Translations under genes and position numbers: made by a program
In this document: positions 1-5,359 of the stretch, piece by piece
Numbering within the stretch: the stretch's first letter is position 1
Layout of the letters: each line of letters begins with the position of its first letter
Notes under the pieces: generated by a model
Told to the model about the DNA's origin: nothing
The model's database searches: none
The model's input: the letters and a program-made list of their open reading frames with translations, nothing else
Assembly (NCBI GenBank): GCA_019242385.1
Contig: JAFAVO010000105.1
Location: 1-5,359 of the forward strand
Source: Gammaproteobacteria bacterium
Lineage (GTDB): Bacteria > Pseudomonadota > Gammaproteobacteria > Steroidobacterales > Steroidobacteraceae
DNA length: 5,359 nucleotides
Direction: 5' to 3'

Positions 1-1
1 G

Positions 2-703
2 CGCATCCGCGTCAAGCCCGATGGGAGCGGCGTCGTCACCGATGGGGTGAAGATGGCCATCAATCCCTTCGATGAGATCGCGCTCGAGGAGGCGCTGCGC
101 ATCAAGGAGCGCGGCGGCGCGGAGGAGCTCATCGTGGCTACGGTCGGGCCGGCCGACTGCCAGCAGCAGCTGCGCACCGCGCTCGCGATGGGCGCGGACC
201 GGGCCTTGCACGTCCAGGCGGACGGGCTGATCGAGCCACTGACGGTGGCGCGTACGCTCCTGAAGCTGATCGAGCGCGAGCAGCCATTCCTGGTCATTCT
301 CGGCAAGCAGGCGATCGATGACGACAACGGTCAGACGGGCCAGGTGCTGGCGGCGCTCTGGAACCGGCCACAGGCGACCTACGCCTCGAAGCTCGAGCTC
401 GCCGGCGAGAGCGCGCGCGTCACCCGCGAGGTGGACGCCGGCCTGGAGACCATCGAGGTGGACCTGCCCGCAGTGATCACCACCGATCTGCGCCTGAATG
501 AGCCCCGCTATGTGAAGCTGCCGGACATCATGAAGGCCAAGAAGAAGCCCCTCGACACGCTGACCTTCGCCGCACTCGGCGTCGAGCCGCGCCAGCAGCT
601 GAAGCTGACGCGCTTCGAGCCTCCGCCGCAACGCCAGAAAGGCATCCGCGTGAAGGATGCCGCCGAGCTGGTCGATGCGCTGCGCAAGAAAGGACTACTG
701 TGA
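2..703 (+). CDS. etfB: Electron transfer flavoprotein subunit beta (EtfB), 5'-truncated by window edge
   Basis: Cytoplasmic subunit of the ETF heterodimer, which shuttles electrons from acyl-CoA and related dehydrogenases to the quinone pool; the beta subunit carries the structural AMP. The frame is already open at base 2 and begins RIRVKPDGSG, a stretch normally found about 17-20 residues into EtfB. The true start is therefore outside the window, and the GTG at 47 is internal. The visible 233 residues compare with about 250 for the family. Family landmarks are the NPFDEIALEEA block, the segment VTREVDAGLETIEVDLPAVI close to the ETF-beta signature (an Ala sits where Gly/Asp/Glu is usual), and LPDIMKAKKKP. 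The last resembles the recognition loop (anchor Leu plus a Lys-rich stretch) that docks partner dehydrogenases in human ETF. The stop TGA overlaps the etfA start, which implies translational coupling. Confidence 0.97.
   Translation, partial: RIRVKPDGSGVVTDGVKMAINPFDEIALEEALRIKERGGAEELIVATVGPADCQQQLRTALAMGADRALHVQADGLIEPLTVARTLLKLIEREQPFLVILGKQAIDDDNGQTGQVLAALWNRPQATYASKLELAGESARVTREVDAGLETIEVDLPAVITTDLRLNEPRYVKLPDIMKAKKKPLDTLTFAALGVEPRQQLKLTRFEPPPQRQKGIRVKDAAELVDALRKKGLL
689..694 (+). promoter_or_regulatory. Ribosome binding site of etfA inside the end of etfB
   Basis: AAAGGA lies 5 nt before the GTG at 700 and supports GTG as the etfA start. The site sits in the last codons of etfB, and the GTG overlaps the etfB stop as GTGA, a usual arrangement for coupled translation of subunits made in equal amounts. 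Confidence 0.65.
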
Positions 704-1647
704 GCGCCAGAATCCTCGTGATCGCCGAGCACGACGGCAGCAAGCTGAATTTCAGCACCGCCAAGTGCGTCACTTGTGCTCACGCGCTCGCGGGCGCCGA
801 GGTCACGGTGCTGGTGTTGGCGGCCGCGGCGGGGCCGGTGGCAGCGCAGGCCGCACGCTTGAACGGGGTGAAGCGCGTGCTCACCATCGAGAACGGCGCC
901 AACGCGCAGCCGCTCGCCGCCGTGTTGGCCCCGCAGATCGTGGCGCTCGCGGGTCCTTTCGAGCTGCTGCTCGGTCCTTCGACCACCTTCGGCAAGGACC
1001 TGATGGCGCGCGTCGCTGGCTTGCTCGAGGCGCCGCAGGTGAGCGACATCATGGCGATCGAGAGCGCGACGCGCTTCCGCCGCCCGATCTATGCCGGCAA
1101 TGCGATCGTCACCGTCGAATCGAGCGGTGCGGGCAAGGTCGTCGGCACGGTGCGCATCGCCTCATTCGAGGCGGCGGCGAGCGGAGATGCGTCGGCGCCG
1201 ATCGAGGCGGCCAGCGTGGACGTGCCGTTACCGGCGCATACGCGCTTCATCTCCGTATCGGCCGCCAAGAGCGATCGGCCGGATCTGCAGACCGCCTCGC
1301 GCGTGGTGTCGGGTGGCCGCGCGCTCGGCAGTGCCGAGGGCTTCAAGATTCTCTACAGTCTCGCCGATCGCATGGGCGCGGCCGTCGGCGCCTCGCGGGC
1401 CGCCGTCGATGCCGGTTATGCACCGAATGAGATGCAGGTCGGTCAGACCGGGAAGATCATCTCGCCCGAGCTGTACGTCGCGGTGGGTATCTCGGGCGCG
1501 ATCCAGCACCTCACCGGCATCAAGGATGCGCGCACCATCGTCGCGATCAACAAGGATGGCGAGGCGCCGATCTTCGAGGTGGCCGATTTGGGCCTCGTCG
1601 GCGACCTGTTTCAGATCATTCCGGAGATCGAGAAGCTGATCAGCTGA
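700..1647 (+). CDS. etfA: Electron transfer flavoprotein subunit alpha (EtfA)
   Basis: FAD-carrying subunit of the ETF heterodimer; with EtfB it relays electrons from beta-oxidation and amino-acid dehydrogenases towards ubiquinone. It is 315 residues, a normal length. The N-terminal alpha/beta domain (about 1-185) begins [12 protein letters not shown]. The C-terminal FAD domain starts near residue 199. It shows R201-VVSGGR, VGQTGK (247-252) and the full ETF-alpha signature from [13 protein letters not shown] (258-270) through VAIN (281-284). The GTG start is favoured by the AAAGGA site 5 nt upstream and by the N-terminus beginning directly with the first beta strand. It is co-transcribed with etfB, with a 4-base overlap. 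An odd detail is C23-V-T-C26 in the first helix, where I would not expect a CxxC pair in this family. No ETF:quinone oxidoreductase or dehydrogenase gene is in view. Confidence 0.98.
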   Translation: MSARILVIAEHDGSKLNFSTAKCVTCAHALAGAEVTVLVLAAAAGPVAAQAARLNGVKRVLTIENGANAQPLAAVLAPQIVALAGPFELLLGPSTTFGKDLMARVAGLLEAPQVSDIMAIESATRFRRPIYAGNAIVTVESSGAGKVVGTVRIASFEAAASGDASAPIEAASVDVPLPAHTRFISVSAAKSDRPDLQTASRVVSGGRALGSAEGFKILYSLADRMGAAVGASRAAVDAGYAPNEMQVGQTGKIISPELYVAVGISGAIQHLTGIKDARTIVAINKDGEAPIFEVADLGLVGDLFQIIPEIEKLIS

Positions 1648-1670
1648 CCATCGAGCAGCTGGCTCCGGCG

Positions 1671-1713
1671 CGCCGGCAAGGGGCGATGCCTGCCGGCGAA
1701 GCCCGAGTCGGGC
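1671..1713. terminator. Possible bidirectional terminator between convergent genes
   Basis: The 83-nt gap between the ends of etfA and the peroxiredoxin gene contains two inverted repeats. One has 8-bp arms, CGCCGGCA (1671-1678) and TGCCGGCG (1691-1698), with a 12-nt loop that can fold further (GGC-GAT-GCC). The second is GCCCGA-G-TCGGGC (1701-1713). Position and symmetry suit a terminator that serves both strands. No T-tract follows on either strand, so this is not a textbook intrinsic terminator; Rho-dependent ending or chance GC-rich pairing are alternatives. Confidence 0.35.
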
Positions 1714-1730
1714 GCGAGACGCTGCGCAGG

Positions 1731-2213
1731 CTACAGCTGCGAGAGAACCGCCTCGGCCGCGGACACCTTGAACTGGCCGGGCTGCTCCACCTCGACCCGC
1801 GTGGCAACCCCGTCGCGCGCCACGACCGCGAAGCGCTGGCCGCGCGTACCCATGCCGAAACCGCTGGCATCGAGCTCGAGGCCGAGCGCCTTGGCGTACT
1901 CGCCGTTGCCGTCGGCGAGCATGAGCACCTTGTCACCGACGCCCTGGGCCTTGCCCCACGCATTCATGACGAACACGTCGTTGACGGCAATGCAGGCGAT
2001 CGTGTCGACGCCCTTGGCGCGAATCTGGTCGGCGAGCTGCACGAAGCCCGGCAGATGTCGCGCATCACATGTCGGGGTGAAAGCGCCAGGCACCGAGAAC
2101 AGTACGACCGTTTTGCCCTTGAAGAGCTCATCGGTCGTGAGGTCCTTGGGCCCTTCCTTGGTCATACGCTTGAATTTGCCCGCGGGCATGCGCTCGCCTG
2201 CCTTGATGGCCAT
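1731..2213 (-). CDS. Prx5-family (type II) peroxiredoxin
   Basis: Thiol peroxidase that reduces hydrogen peroxide and alkyl hydroperoxides, probably using glutaredoxin/glutathione or thioredoxin as reductant (inferred from family). It has 160 residues, typical of Prx5, and no signal peptide, so it is probably cytoplasmic. The active-site motif is P42-G-A-F-T46-P-T-C49, where C49 is the peroxidatic cysteine. The matching arginine is most likely R127 in the RGQRFAVV stretch. A second cysteine, C74 in TIACIAVND, is at the place conserved in plant and bacterial type II enzymes. The following VNDVFVMNAWGK block is also characteristic. AAGGAG at 2220-2225 lies 6 nt before the ATG. Only 20 nt separate it from the stop of the upstream repeat-protein gene, so it is probably the last gene of the exb operon. 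The stop is TAG, and it converges on etfA. Confidence 0.93.
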   Translation of the reverse strand: MAIKAGERMPAGKFKRMTKEGPKDLTTDELFKGKTVVLFSVPGAFTPTCDARHLPGFVQLADQIRAKGVDTIACIAVNDVFVMNAWGKAQGVGDKVLMLADGNGEYAKALGLELDASGFGMGTRGQRFAVVARDGVATRVEVEQPGQFKVSAAEAVLSQL

Positions 2214-2219
2214 ATGGAT

Positions 2220-2225
2220 CTCCTT
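2220..2225 (-). promoter_or_regulatory. Strong ribosome binding site of the peroxiredoxin gene
   Basis: On the minus strand AAGGAG sits 6 nt before ATG, within the 20-nt gap after the repeat-protein stop. It fixes the peroxiredoxin start and is the strongest Shine-Dalgarno match in this operon, so the enzyme could be translated more than the genes before it. Confidence 0.75.
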
Positions 2226-2233
2226 CCTGAGAC

Positions 2234-3589
2234 TCAGGCCCCTTCGCGGGGGTGTGCGGCCTTCTGGTGGTTCTGGCTGACCTTGGACCCCTTGGGCTTG
2301 TGGGGTTGCGACTGACTGACCGCGGCTGCATTGCCCTGCTTGGCGCGCAGGTTCCAGAGGTTGGCGAGGCGCTCGAGCGCGGCATCACCCTTGACGCTCT
2401 TGAAGGTCTTCGAGGCGTCGTCCTTGTGGCCGGCCTTGAGCTGCGCGATGCCGAGCATCAGGCGGGCATCCTGCTCGTTCTTGACACTGCCCTTCTCCAG
2501 GCCCTTGGAGAGCTGATCGGCAGCCTTGTCGTACTGCTCATAGCCGAGGTAGGCGCGGCCGACCGCAACATTCTTCTCACCCGTGGGTGCGGCGTCGGCC
2601 TCCTTCTCGAGCTTCGCCAGGCCGGCCTGATCCGAAGCCGCGCGCTTCTTCGCGGTCTCGAGCAGCCGCTGCGCGCGGTCCTTGCTGCGCTGGTCGGCGA
2701 ACACCGGAGGCGTCTTCGCCATCGCCTTCTCGAGCACGTGCTGCGCCTCACCCGGTGAGCCGGCATCGAGCGCGAGCTCAGCCATCTCGGTGTAATCGCT
2801 GCCCTCCTTGAGCACATCGGTGTCGAGCATCAGGCGGTAGGTCTGGAGCAGATCCGCCTCGTTGCTCGTGGTCTCCTTGCGCATGCCGTACAGCAGCTGT
2901 GCCCACTCCTCGGGCTTCGGGTAGTACTGCACCAGCTTTTCCATCGAGCGCGTCATGCAGGCTTCGTCCTGCAGCTTCTGACAGGCGCTGTAGACCAGCT
3001 GCAGCGACTCGAGGCTGGGAGTCTGTCCGGCCTTGATCTGCTGGTTGACGATGTCTTCCTCGAACTTGAGCGTGTTCTTCCAGTCGCCCTTCAGATAATA
3101 GGACTGTCCCACGATGGTGCGGATCTGCTCATCGGCATAGCCGCCCTTGATCGCGCGGTTGCCGAAATCGATCGACTTGTCGTAGTTCTTCAGCTGGTAG
3201 TGGATGGTGGCCAGCTGCTTGACGAGCGTCGCCTGGTCGGCCTGCGGAACCATGCCGGAATCGAGCTGCGCTTCCAGGTACTTCGCAGCGTCGCCATATT
3301 GCTGCGTCTTGATGTAGGAGAAGCTCAGCATCTGGTCGATGAGGTACTGGTCGGCCGGCGTCTTGCCCGACATGCCCTCCGCGCCCTTCAGCTTGCTGAT
3401 CGCATCGGAATATTTCTTCGCCTTGATGTCGTCATTGGCTTCTTTCAGTGGCTTGGCCAGCGCCGGGCTGTTCTTGGGACCCTTTTCCTTCTCCTGCGCG
3501 AAGGCTGAGGTCGCGGGCGCAAGCGCCGCCATGGCCGCAACCGCGGCGCCAAGGGTGATAACTGCAAACAATCTGCGGGGGGACTTCAT
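2234..3589 (-). CDS. Secreted tetratricopeptide-like repeat protein of the TonB-motor operon
   Basis: Predicted periplasmic helical-repeat protein of 451 residues; exact function unknown. I start it at the ATG at 3589. That gives a clear Sec signal peptide: MKSPRR, then a hydrophobic Ala-rich core (about 8-27), then A29-F-A31 before QEKEK. The ATG at 3640 would overlap exbD2 and place 17 polar residues before the signal peptide. The mature part is almost all alpha-helical, with TPR-like units near 45-72 (KAKKYSDAISKLKGA), 124-150 (YQLKNYDKSIDFGNRAI), 157-185, 343-366 (AYLGYEQYDKAADQLSKGL) and 375-400 (AQLKAGHKDDASKTF). The middle is degenerate. C203 and C211 could form a disulphide. The tail from about 420 is Gln/Lys/His-rich and probably disordered. 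TPR proteins accompany some TonB gene clusters, for example in Vibrio, which suggests an accessory role in energy transduction; this is inference from context. Confidence 0.85.
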   Translation of the reverse strand: MKSPRRLFAVITLGAAVAAMAALAPATSAFAQEKEKGPKNSPALAKPLKEANDDIKAKKYSDAISKLKGAEGMSGKTPADQYLIDQMLSFSYIKTQQYGDAAKYLEAQLDSGMVPQADQATLVKQLATIHYQLKNYDKSIDFGNRAIKGGYADEQIRTIVGQSYYLKGDWKNTLKFEEDIVNQQIKAGQTPSLESLQLVYSACQKLQDEACMTRSMEKLVQYYPKPEEWAQLLYGMRKETTSNEADLLQTYRLMLDTDVLKEGSDYTEMAELALDAGSPGEAQHVLEKAMAKTPPVFADQRSKDRAQRLLETAKKRAASDQAGLAKLEKEADAAPTGEKNVAVGRAYLGYEQYDKAADQLSKGLEKGSVKNEQDARLMLGIAQLKAGHKDDASKTFKSVKGDAALERLANLWNLRAKQGNAAAVSQSQPHKPKGSKVSQNHQKAAHPREGA

Positions 3590-3599
3590 AAAGTTGTTT

Positions 3600-3610
3600 C
3601 GCCTGACCTC
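3600..3610 (-). promoter_or_regulatory. Weak ribosome binding region of the repeat-protein gene
   Basis: The 28-nt gap after exbD2 has only GAGG 17 nt and AGGCG 10 nt before the ATG at 3589. Neither is a good Shine-Dalgarno match at good spacing, so translation may depend on ribosomes finishing exbD2. The start itself is chosen from the signal peptide, not from this site. A run of seven C directly follows the exbD2 stop. Confidence 0.35.
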
Positions 3611-3617
3611 GGGGGGG

Positions 3618-4043
3618 TTACTCGCTGAATTCGGCCACATTGACGAAGCCGATCTTCTTCATGTGGTTGTGCTGGGCCGCGGCCAGGACCTTGGCCACGA
3701 CGCCGTACTTGGCACGGCGATCGGGCCGCAGATGGATCTCGGGCTGCGGATCCTTCGCGGCTTCGGTGTGGAAGAAGCCCTCGATCTGGTTGAGATCGGC
3801 GACCGGCGTGCCGTTCCATACCACGGTGCCGTCATAGTCGATCTCGAGATCGATCACTTCCGGCGGCTGATCCTGCGGCGGGGGCGGTGCGTTGGGATTG
3901 GGCATGTCGAGCTTCACCGCATGGGTCATGACCGGCAGCGTCACGATGAGCGTGACCAGCAGCACCAGCATCACATCGATGAGCGGTGTCGTGTTGATGT
4001 CGCAGAAGGTTGCGCCCTCGGCCCCGCCGACTGGAATTGACAT
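3618..4043 (-). CDS. exbD: Second ExbD-type proton-channel protein of the TonB motor (ExbD2)
   Basis: Inner-membrane protein with one transmembrane helix and a periplasmic domain. With ExbB it converts proton motive force into TonB movement. It has 141 residues. The short cytoplasmic N-terminus is followed by DINTTPLIDVMLVLL, with D23 the essential membrane Asp (D25 in E. coli ExbD), and a membrane helix about 21-40. A proline-rich linker follows (NPNAPPPPQDQPPE, 49-62), then the ExbD periplasmic fold with a C-terminal KKIGFVNV strand. It differs from the neighbouring ExbD1 in the linker, in PD replacing GD at 107-108, and in the lack of the TEP end. AGGAG lies 8 nt before the ATG, and 21 nt separate it from exbD1. 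Xanthomonas carries a similar exbD1-exbD2 pair, where the second ExbD has a specialised role. A TolR is less likely because no tol or pal genes are in view. Confidence 0.92.
   Translation of the reverse strand: MSIPVGGAEGATFCDINTTPLIDVMLVLLVTLIVTLPVMTHAVKLDMPNPNAPPPPQDQPPEVIDLEIDYDGTVVWNGTPVADLNQIEGFFHTEAAKDPQPEIHLRPDRRAKYGVVAKVLAAAQHNHMKKIGFVNVAEFSE
3958..3999 (-). repeat. Copy in exbD2 of a 42-bp near-identical repeat shared with exbD1
   Basis: This segment matches 4411-4452 at 39 of 42 positions, and the first 20 bases are identical. It encodes INTTPLIDVMLVLL, the membrane-helix start with the essential Asp. The identity comes from gene duplication plus strong constraint, and it gives the two genes a short tract for recombination or gene conversion. 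Confidence 0.8.
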
Positions 4044-4064
4044 TGAGTGAGCTCCTGATAGGGA

Positions 4065-4496
4065 TCAGCGGTAACCGCGCACGCCGTGGTCGGGCTCGGT
4101 GAGGAAGCCGACTTTCAGAATGCTGCCGCGCTGGATGGCGTACATCACCCTCCCGATGTCCTCGTAGCGCGCTTCGCGGTCGCCGCGAATGTGGACCTCG
4201 GGCTGGGGCTTCTTGACGGCGGCCGCCTCGACCAGCCCGAGCAACTCGTTACGGTTGGCCACGCGGCGGTCGTTCCAGTAGATGTTGCCTTCCTTGTCCA
4301 CCGCGATGGTGATGTTCTCGGGCTTGGTCTGGGTCGGAATGTTGACCGCCTTGGGCAGCTGCACCGGCACCGTCTTGGTGATCACCGGGATGGTGATCAG
4401 AAAGATGATGAGCAGCACCAGCATCACATCCACGAGCGGGGTCGTGTTGATGCTGGCGATTGCGCCGCCTTCGTCCCCACCGACATTCATTGCCAT
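4065..4496 (-). CDS. exbD: ExbD-type proton-channel protein of the TonB motor (ExbD1)
   Basis: Inner-membrane partner of ExbB in the TonB-energising motor. It has 143 residues. A short cytoplasmic N-terminus leads into SINTTPLVDVMLVLLIIFLI, with D23 the proton-relay Asp and a membrane helix about 21-40. The periplasmic domain (about 60-135) has NITIAVDKEGNIYWND, the conserved VHIRGDREARYEDIG block (101-115) and LKVGFLTEP. This is the more canonical of the two ExbD proteins here. The start is the ATG at 4496 because GAGG lies 8 nt upstream; a second ATG two codons later has poorer spacing. It sits 100 nt after exbB and 21 nt before exbD2. ExbD works as a dimer within an ExbB pentamer, so mixed ExbD1/ExbD2 dimers are possible (inference). 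Confidence 0.95.
   Translation of the reverse strand: MAMNVGGDEGGAIASINTTPLVDVMLVLLIIFLITIPVITKTVPVQLPKAVNIPTQTKPENITIAVDKEGNIYWNDRRVANRNELLGLVEAAAVKKPQPEVHIRGDREARYEDIGRVMYAIQRGSILKVGFLTEPDHGVRGYR
4411..4452 (-). repeat. Copy in exbD1 of the 42-bp repeat shared with exbD2
   Basis: Partner of 3958-3999, in the same orientation, with three mismatches. It encodes INTTPLVDVMLVLL around the essential membrane Asp. The two copies start 453 bp apart, so recombination between them would fuse the start of exbD1 to the end of exbD2 in frame (453 is a multiple of three). Confidence 0.8.
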
Positions 4497-4525
4497 GTTT
4501 CGATCCTCAGGCGCTGCGGTTCAGC

Positions 4526-4577
4526 GGGGTGGCCCATCCGCCCCCGATTGCGCGACGCGCAGCCAGTCTTTGCAAAG
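4526..4577 (-). other. Structured spacer between exbB and exbD1
   Basis: The exbB-exbD1 gap of 100 nt is the widest in the operon and contains three symmetric elements. They are CTTTGCAAAG (4568-4577, perfect palindrome), GCGCG-A-CGCGC (4550-4560), and a GGGG/CCCC-based stem across 4526-4544 with one mismatch in RNA. These could form stem-loops that adjust exbD output relative to exbB, or protect the 3' end of the exbB message. I see no T-tract and no convincing -35/-10 pair. The role is speculative, and GC-rich sequence often pairs by chance. Confidence 0.3.
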
Positions 4578-4596
4578 GTTGCGTCAGCGGCGGCGG

Positions 4597-5340
4597 TCAC
4601 TTGACTGGCGAGGCCTTGGCGGCAGCCGGACGCACCCCGCCGACTGTGGCGCCCGAGTCTACGCGCGCGCCACTGACCAGATAGGCATGCAGATCGCTCG
4701 CAAAGTTGCGCAGCGCATCCTGCAGGGTCTTGTTGCGGCCCAGCAGCCAGTTGTAGCCCATGACCGCGGGCACCGCCACGAACAGGCCGATGGCCGTCAT
4801 GATGAGCGCCTCGCCGACCGGGCCGGCCACCTTGTCGATGCTCGCCTGGCCGGCGATGCCGATGCCGACCAGCGCGTTCAGAATGCCCCACACCGTGCCG
4901 AACAGGCCCACGAAGGGCGCCGTCGAGCCCACCGTCGCGAGCAGCCCCAGGCCGTTGGTAAGCTTGCTGTTGACCGTGTCAACCGCGCGCTGCAGCGACA
5001 TGGTGATCCACTCGTTCAGATCGATGCGATCGGTGAGGCGACCGTCGTGGTGCGAAGCGGCACGCAGGCCATCCTCGGCAATGGCGCGGAAGTCATCGCC
5101 CTTCTTCAGGCGGTCGACGCCATCCTTGACCGACGGCGCCGTCCAGAACTGCTTCTCGACCACGCGCGCCGACTGCTTGAGCTTGCGCTGGTCCCACAGC
5201 TTGGTGAGCATGACGTACCAGGACGCGAGCGACATGATCAGCAGCAGGACCAGCACGGAGCGCGCGATGATGTCTCCGCTCGCCCACAAGGCGGCCAGAC
5301 CGTAAGGATTTGAGACGGTGGTGGTGGCTTGGTTTTCCAT
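4597..5340 (-). CDS. exbB: TonB-motor proton-channel protein ExbB (MotA/TolQ/ExbB family)
   Basis: Polytopic inner-membrane protein. Its pentamer holds the ExbD dimer and uses proton flow to energise TonB. It has 247 residues from the ATG at 5340. Membrane helices fall at about 25-45, 129-157 and 173-200, with a large cytoplasmic loop between the first two. The second helix has the signature LLATVGSTAPFVGLFGTVWG, where T149 matches the conserved pore Thr (T148 in E. coli). The third helix starts with GEALIMTAIGL, where E177 and T182 match E176 and T181. The C-terminal tail is Ala/Pro/Lys-rich. A TTG at 5358 is in frame, but its codons contain the GAGGA site, so it is not the start. TolQ or a generic MotA/TolQ/ExbB protein is the alternative; the two ExbD genes and the absence of other tol genes favour ExbB. 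It is the first gene of the visible operon; tonB may lie just upstream. Confidence 0.95.
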   Translation of the reverse strand: MENQATTTVSNPYGLAALWASGDIIARSVLVLLLIMSLASWYVMLTKLWDQRKLKQSARVVEKQFWTAPSVKDGVDRLKKGDDFRAIAEDGLRAASHHDGRLTDRIDLNEWITMSLQRAVDTVNSKLTNGLGLLATVGSTAPFVGLFGTVWGILNALVGIGIAGQASIDKVAGPVGEALIMTAIGLFVAVPAVMGYNWLLGRNKTLQDALRNFASDLHAYLVSGARVDSGATVGGVRPAAAKASPVK

Positions 5341-5346
5341 AATTTT

Positions 5347-5351
5347 TCCTC
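5347..5351 (-). promoter_or_regulatory. Ribosome binding site that fixes the exbB start
   Basis: GAGGA lies 6 nt before the ATG at 5340. An in-frame TTG 18 nt further upstream would put this site inside the coding sequence, so ATG is preferred. Only 19 bases of sequence remain upstream, too few to show a promoter, a Fur box or the end of a preceding gene. Confidence 0.75.
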
Positions 5352-5359
5352 GGGACAAC

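Noticed and set aside
47..49. GTG at 47 as the start of etfB
   Set aside because: The frame is open to base 2, and the residues before it match EtfB, so the gene begins outside the window.
657..1430. Long + strand frame overlapping etfA
   Set aside because: Extremely Arg/Gly-rich translation with no recognisable domain; it is an out-of-frame shadow of etfA.
1686..2315. + strand open frame opposite the peroxiredoxin gene
   Set aside because: The minus-strand frame has the complete Prx5 active site and ribosome binding site; the + frame has neither family motifs nor a start signal.
3611..3617. Run of seven C on the minus strand at the end of exbD2, considered as a frameshift site joining ExbD2 to the repeat protein
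   Set aside because: The run comes after the exbD2 TAA stop, so slippage there cannot bypass the stop, and the downstream protein has its own signal peptide.
3590..3640. Upstream ATG at 3640 that would extend the repeat protein by 17 residues and overlap exbD2
   Set aside because: The added residues are polar and would bury the signal peptide; the ATG at 3589 gives a standard MKSPRR signal start.
4282..5313. Long open frame on the + strand opposite exbB and exbD1
   Set aside because: It is antisense to two clear membrane-protein genes, its translation is Arg/Ala/Gln-rich low complexity as expected from GC-rich antisense frames, and no family is recognisable.
3618..5340. Tol-Pal (TolQ/TolR) rather than TonB motor
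   Set aside because: Two adjacent ExbD-like genes and no tolA, tolB, pal or ybgC-like neighbour in view; the ExbB/ExbD motifs fit better, although tonB itself is not seen.
5341..5358. TTG start for exbB at 5358
   Set aside because: These codons contain the GAGGA ribosome binding site for the ATG at 5340, and the extension adds nothing recognisable.

Overview
The window suggests a GC-rich Gammaproteobacterium, possibly from the Xanthomonadales/Steroidobacter/Nevskiales neighbourhood. That placement is inferred from base composition and from an exbB-exbD-exbD arrangement like the tonB-exbB-exbD1-exbD2 cluster known in Xanthomonas. The DNA alone cannot fix the taxon. All genes look intact except the first, which is cut by the window edge. 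I see no tRNA, rRNA, insertion sequence, phage gene or CRISPR array.

Positions 2-1647 (+ strand) hold the electron transfer flavoprotein pair. etfB lacks its N-terminus because of the window edge, and it overlaps a complete etfA by 4 bases (GTGA). Together the subunits form a cytoplasmic FAD/AMP heterodimer. It takes electrons from acyl-CoA and related dehydrogenases and normally passes them to ETF:ubiquinone oxidoreductase.

Positions 1648-1730 are a short gap between convergent genes. They contain GC-rich inverted repeats that may end transcription from both sides, but there is no T-tract.

Positions 1731-5340 (- strand) look like one operon, read right to left: exbB, exbD1, exbD2, a secreted tetratricopeptide-like repeat protein, and a Prx5-family peroxiredoxin. 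Gaps are 100, 21, 28 and 20 nt. ExbB and ExbD form the inner-membrane proton-driven motor that powers TonB-dependent outer-membrane transport. The tonB gene is not visible; it may lie just beyond the right edge, upstream of exbB. The repeat protein has a clear signal peptide and probably works in the periplasm, perhaps as an accessory to the motor. The peroxiredoxin has no signal peptide and should detoxify peroxides in the cytoplasm. Its link to iron or nutrient uptake is plausible but rests only on gene order.

Nothing here is a plainly new system. The most interesting points are the paired, diverged ExbD proteins and the attachment of a periplasmic repeat protein and a peroxiredoxin to a TonB-motor operon.
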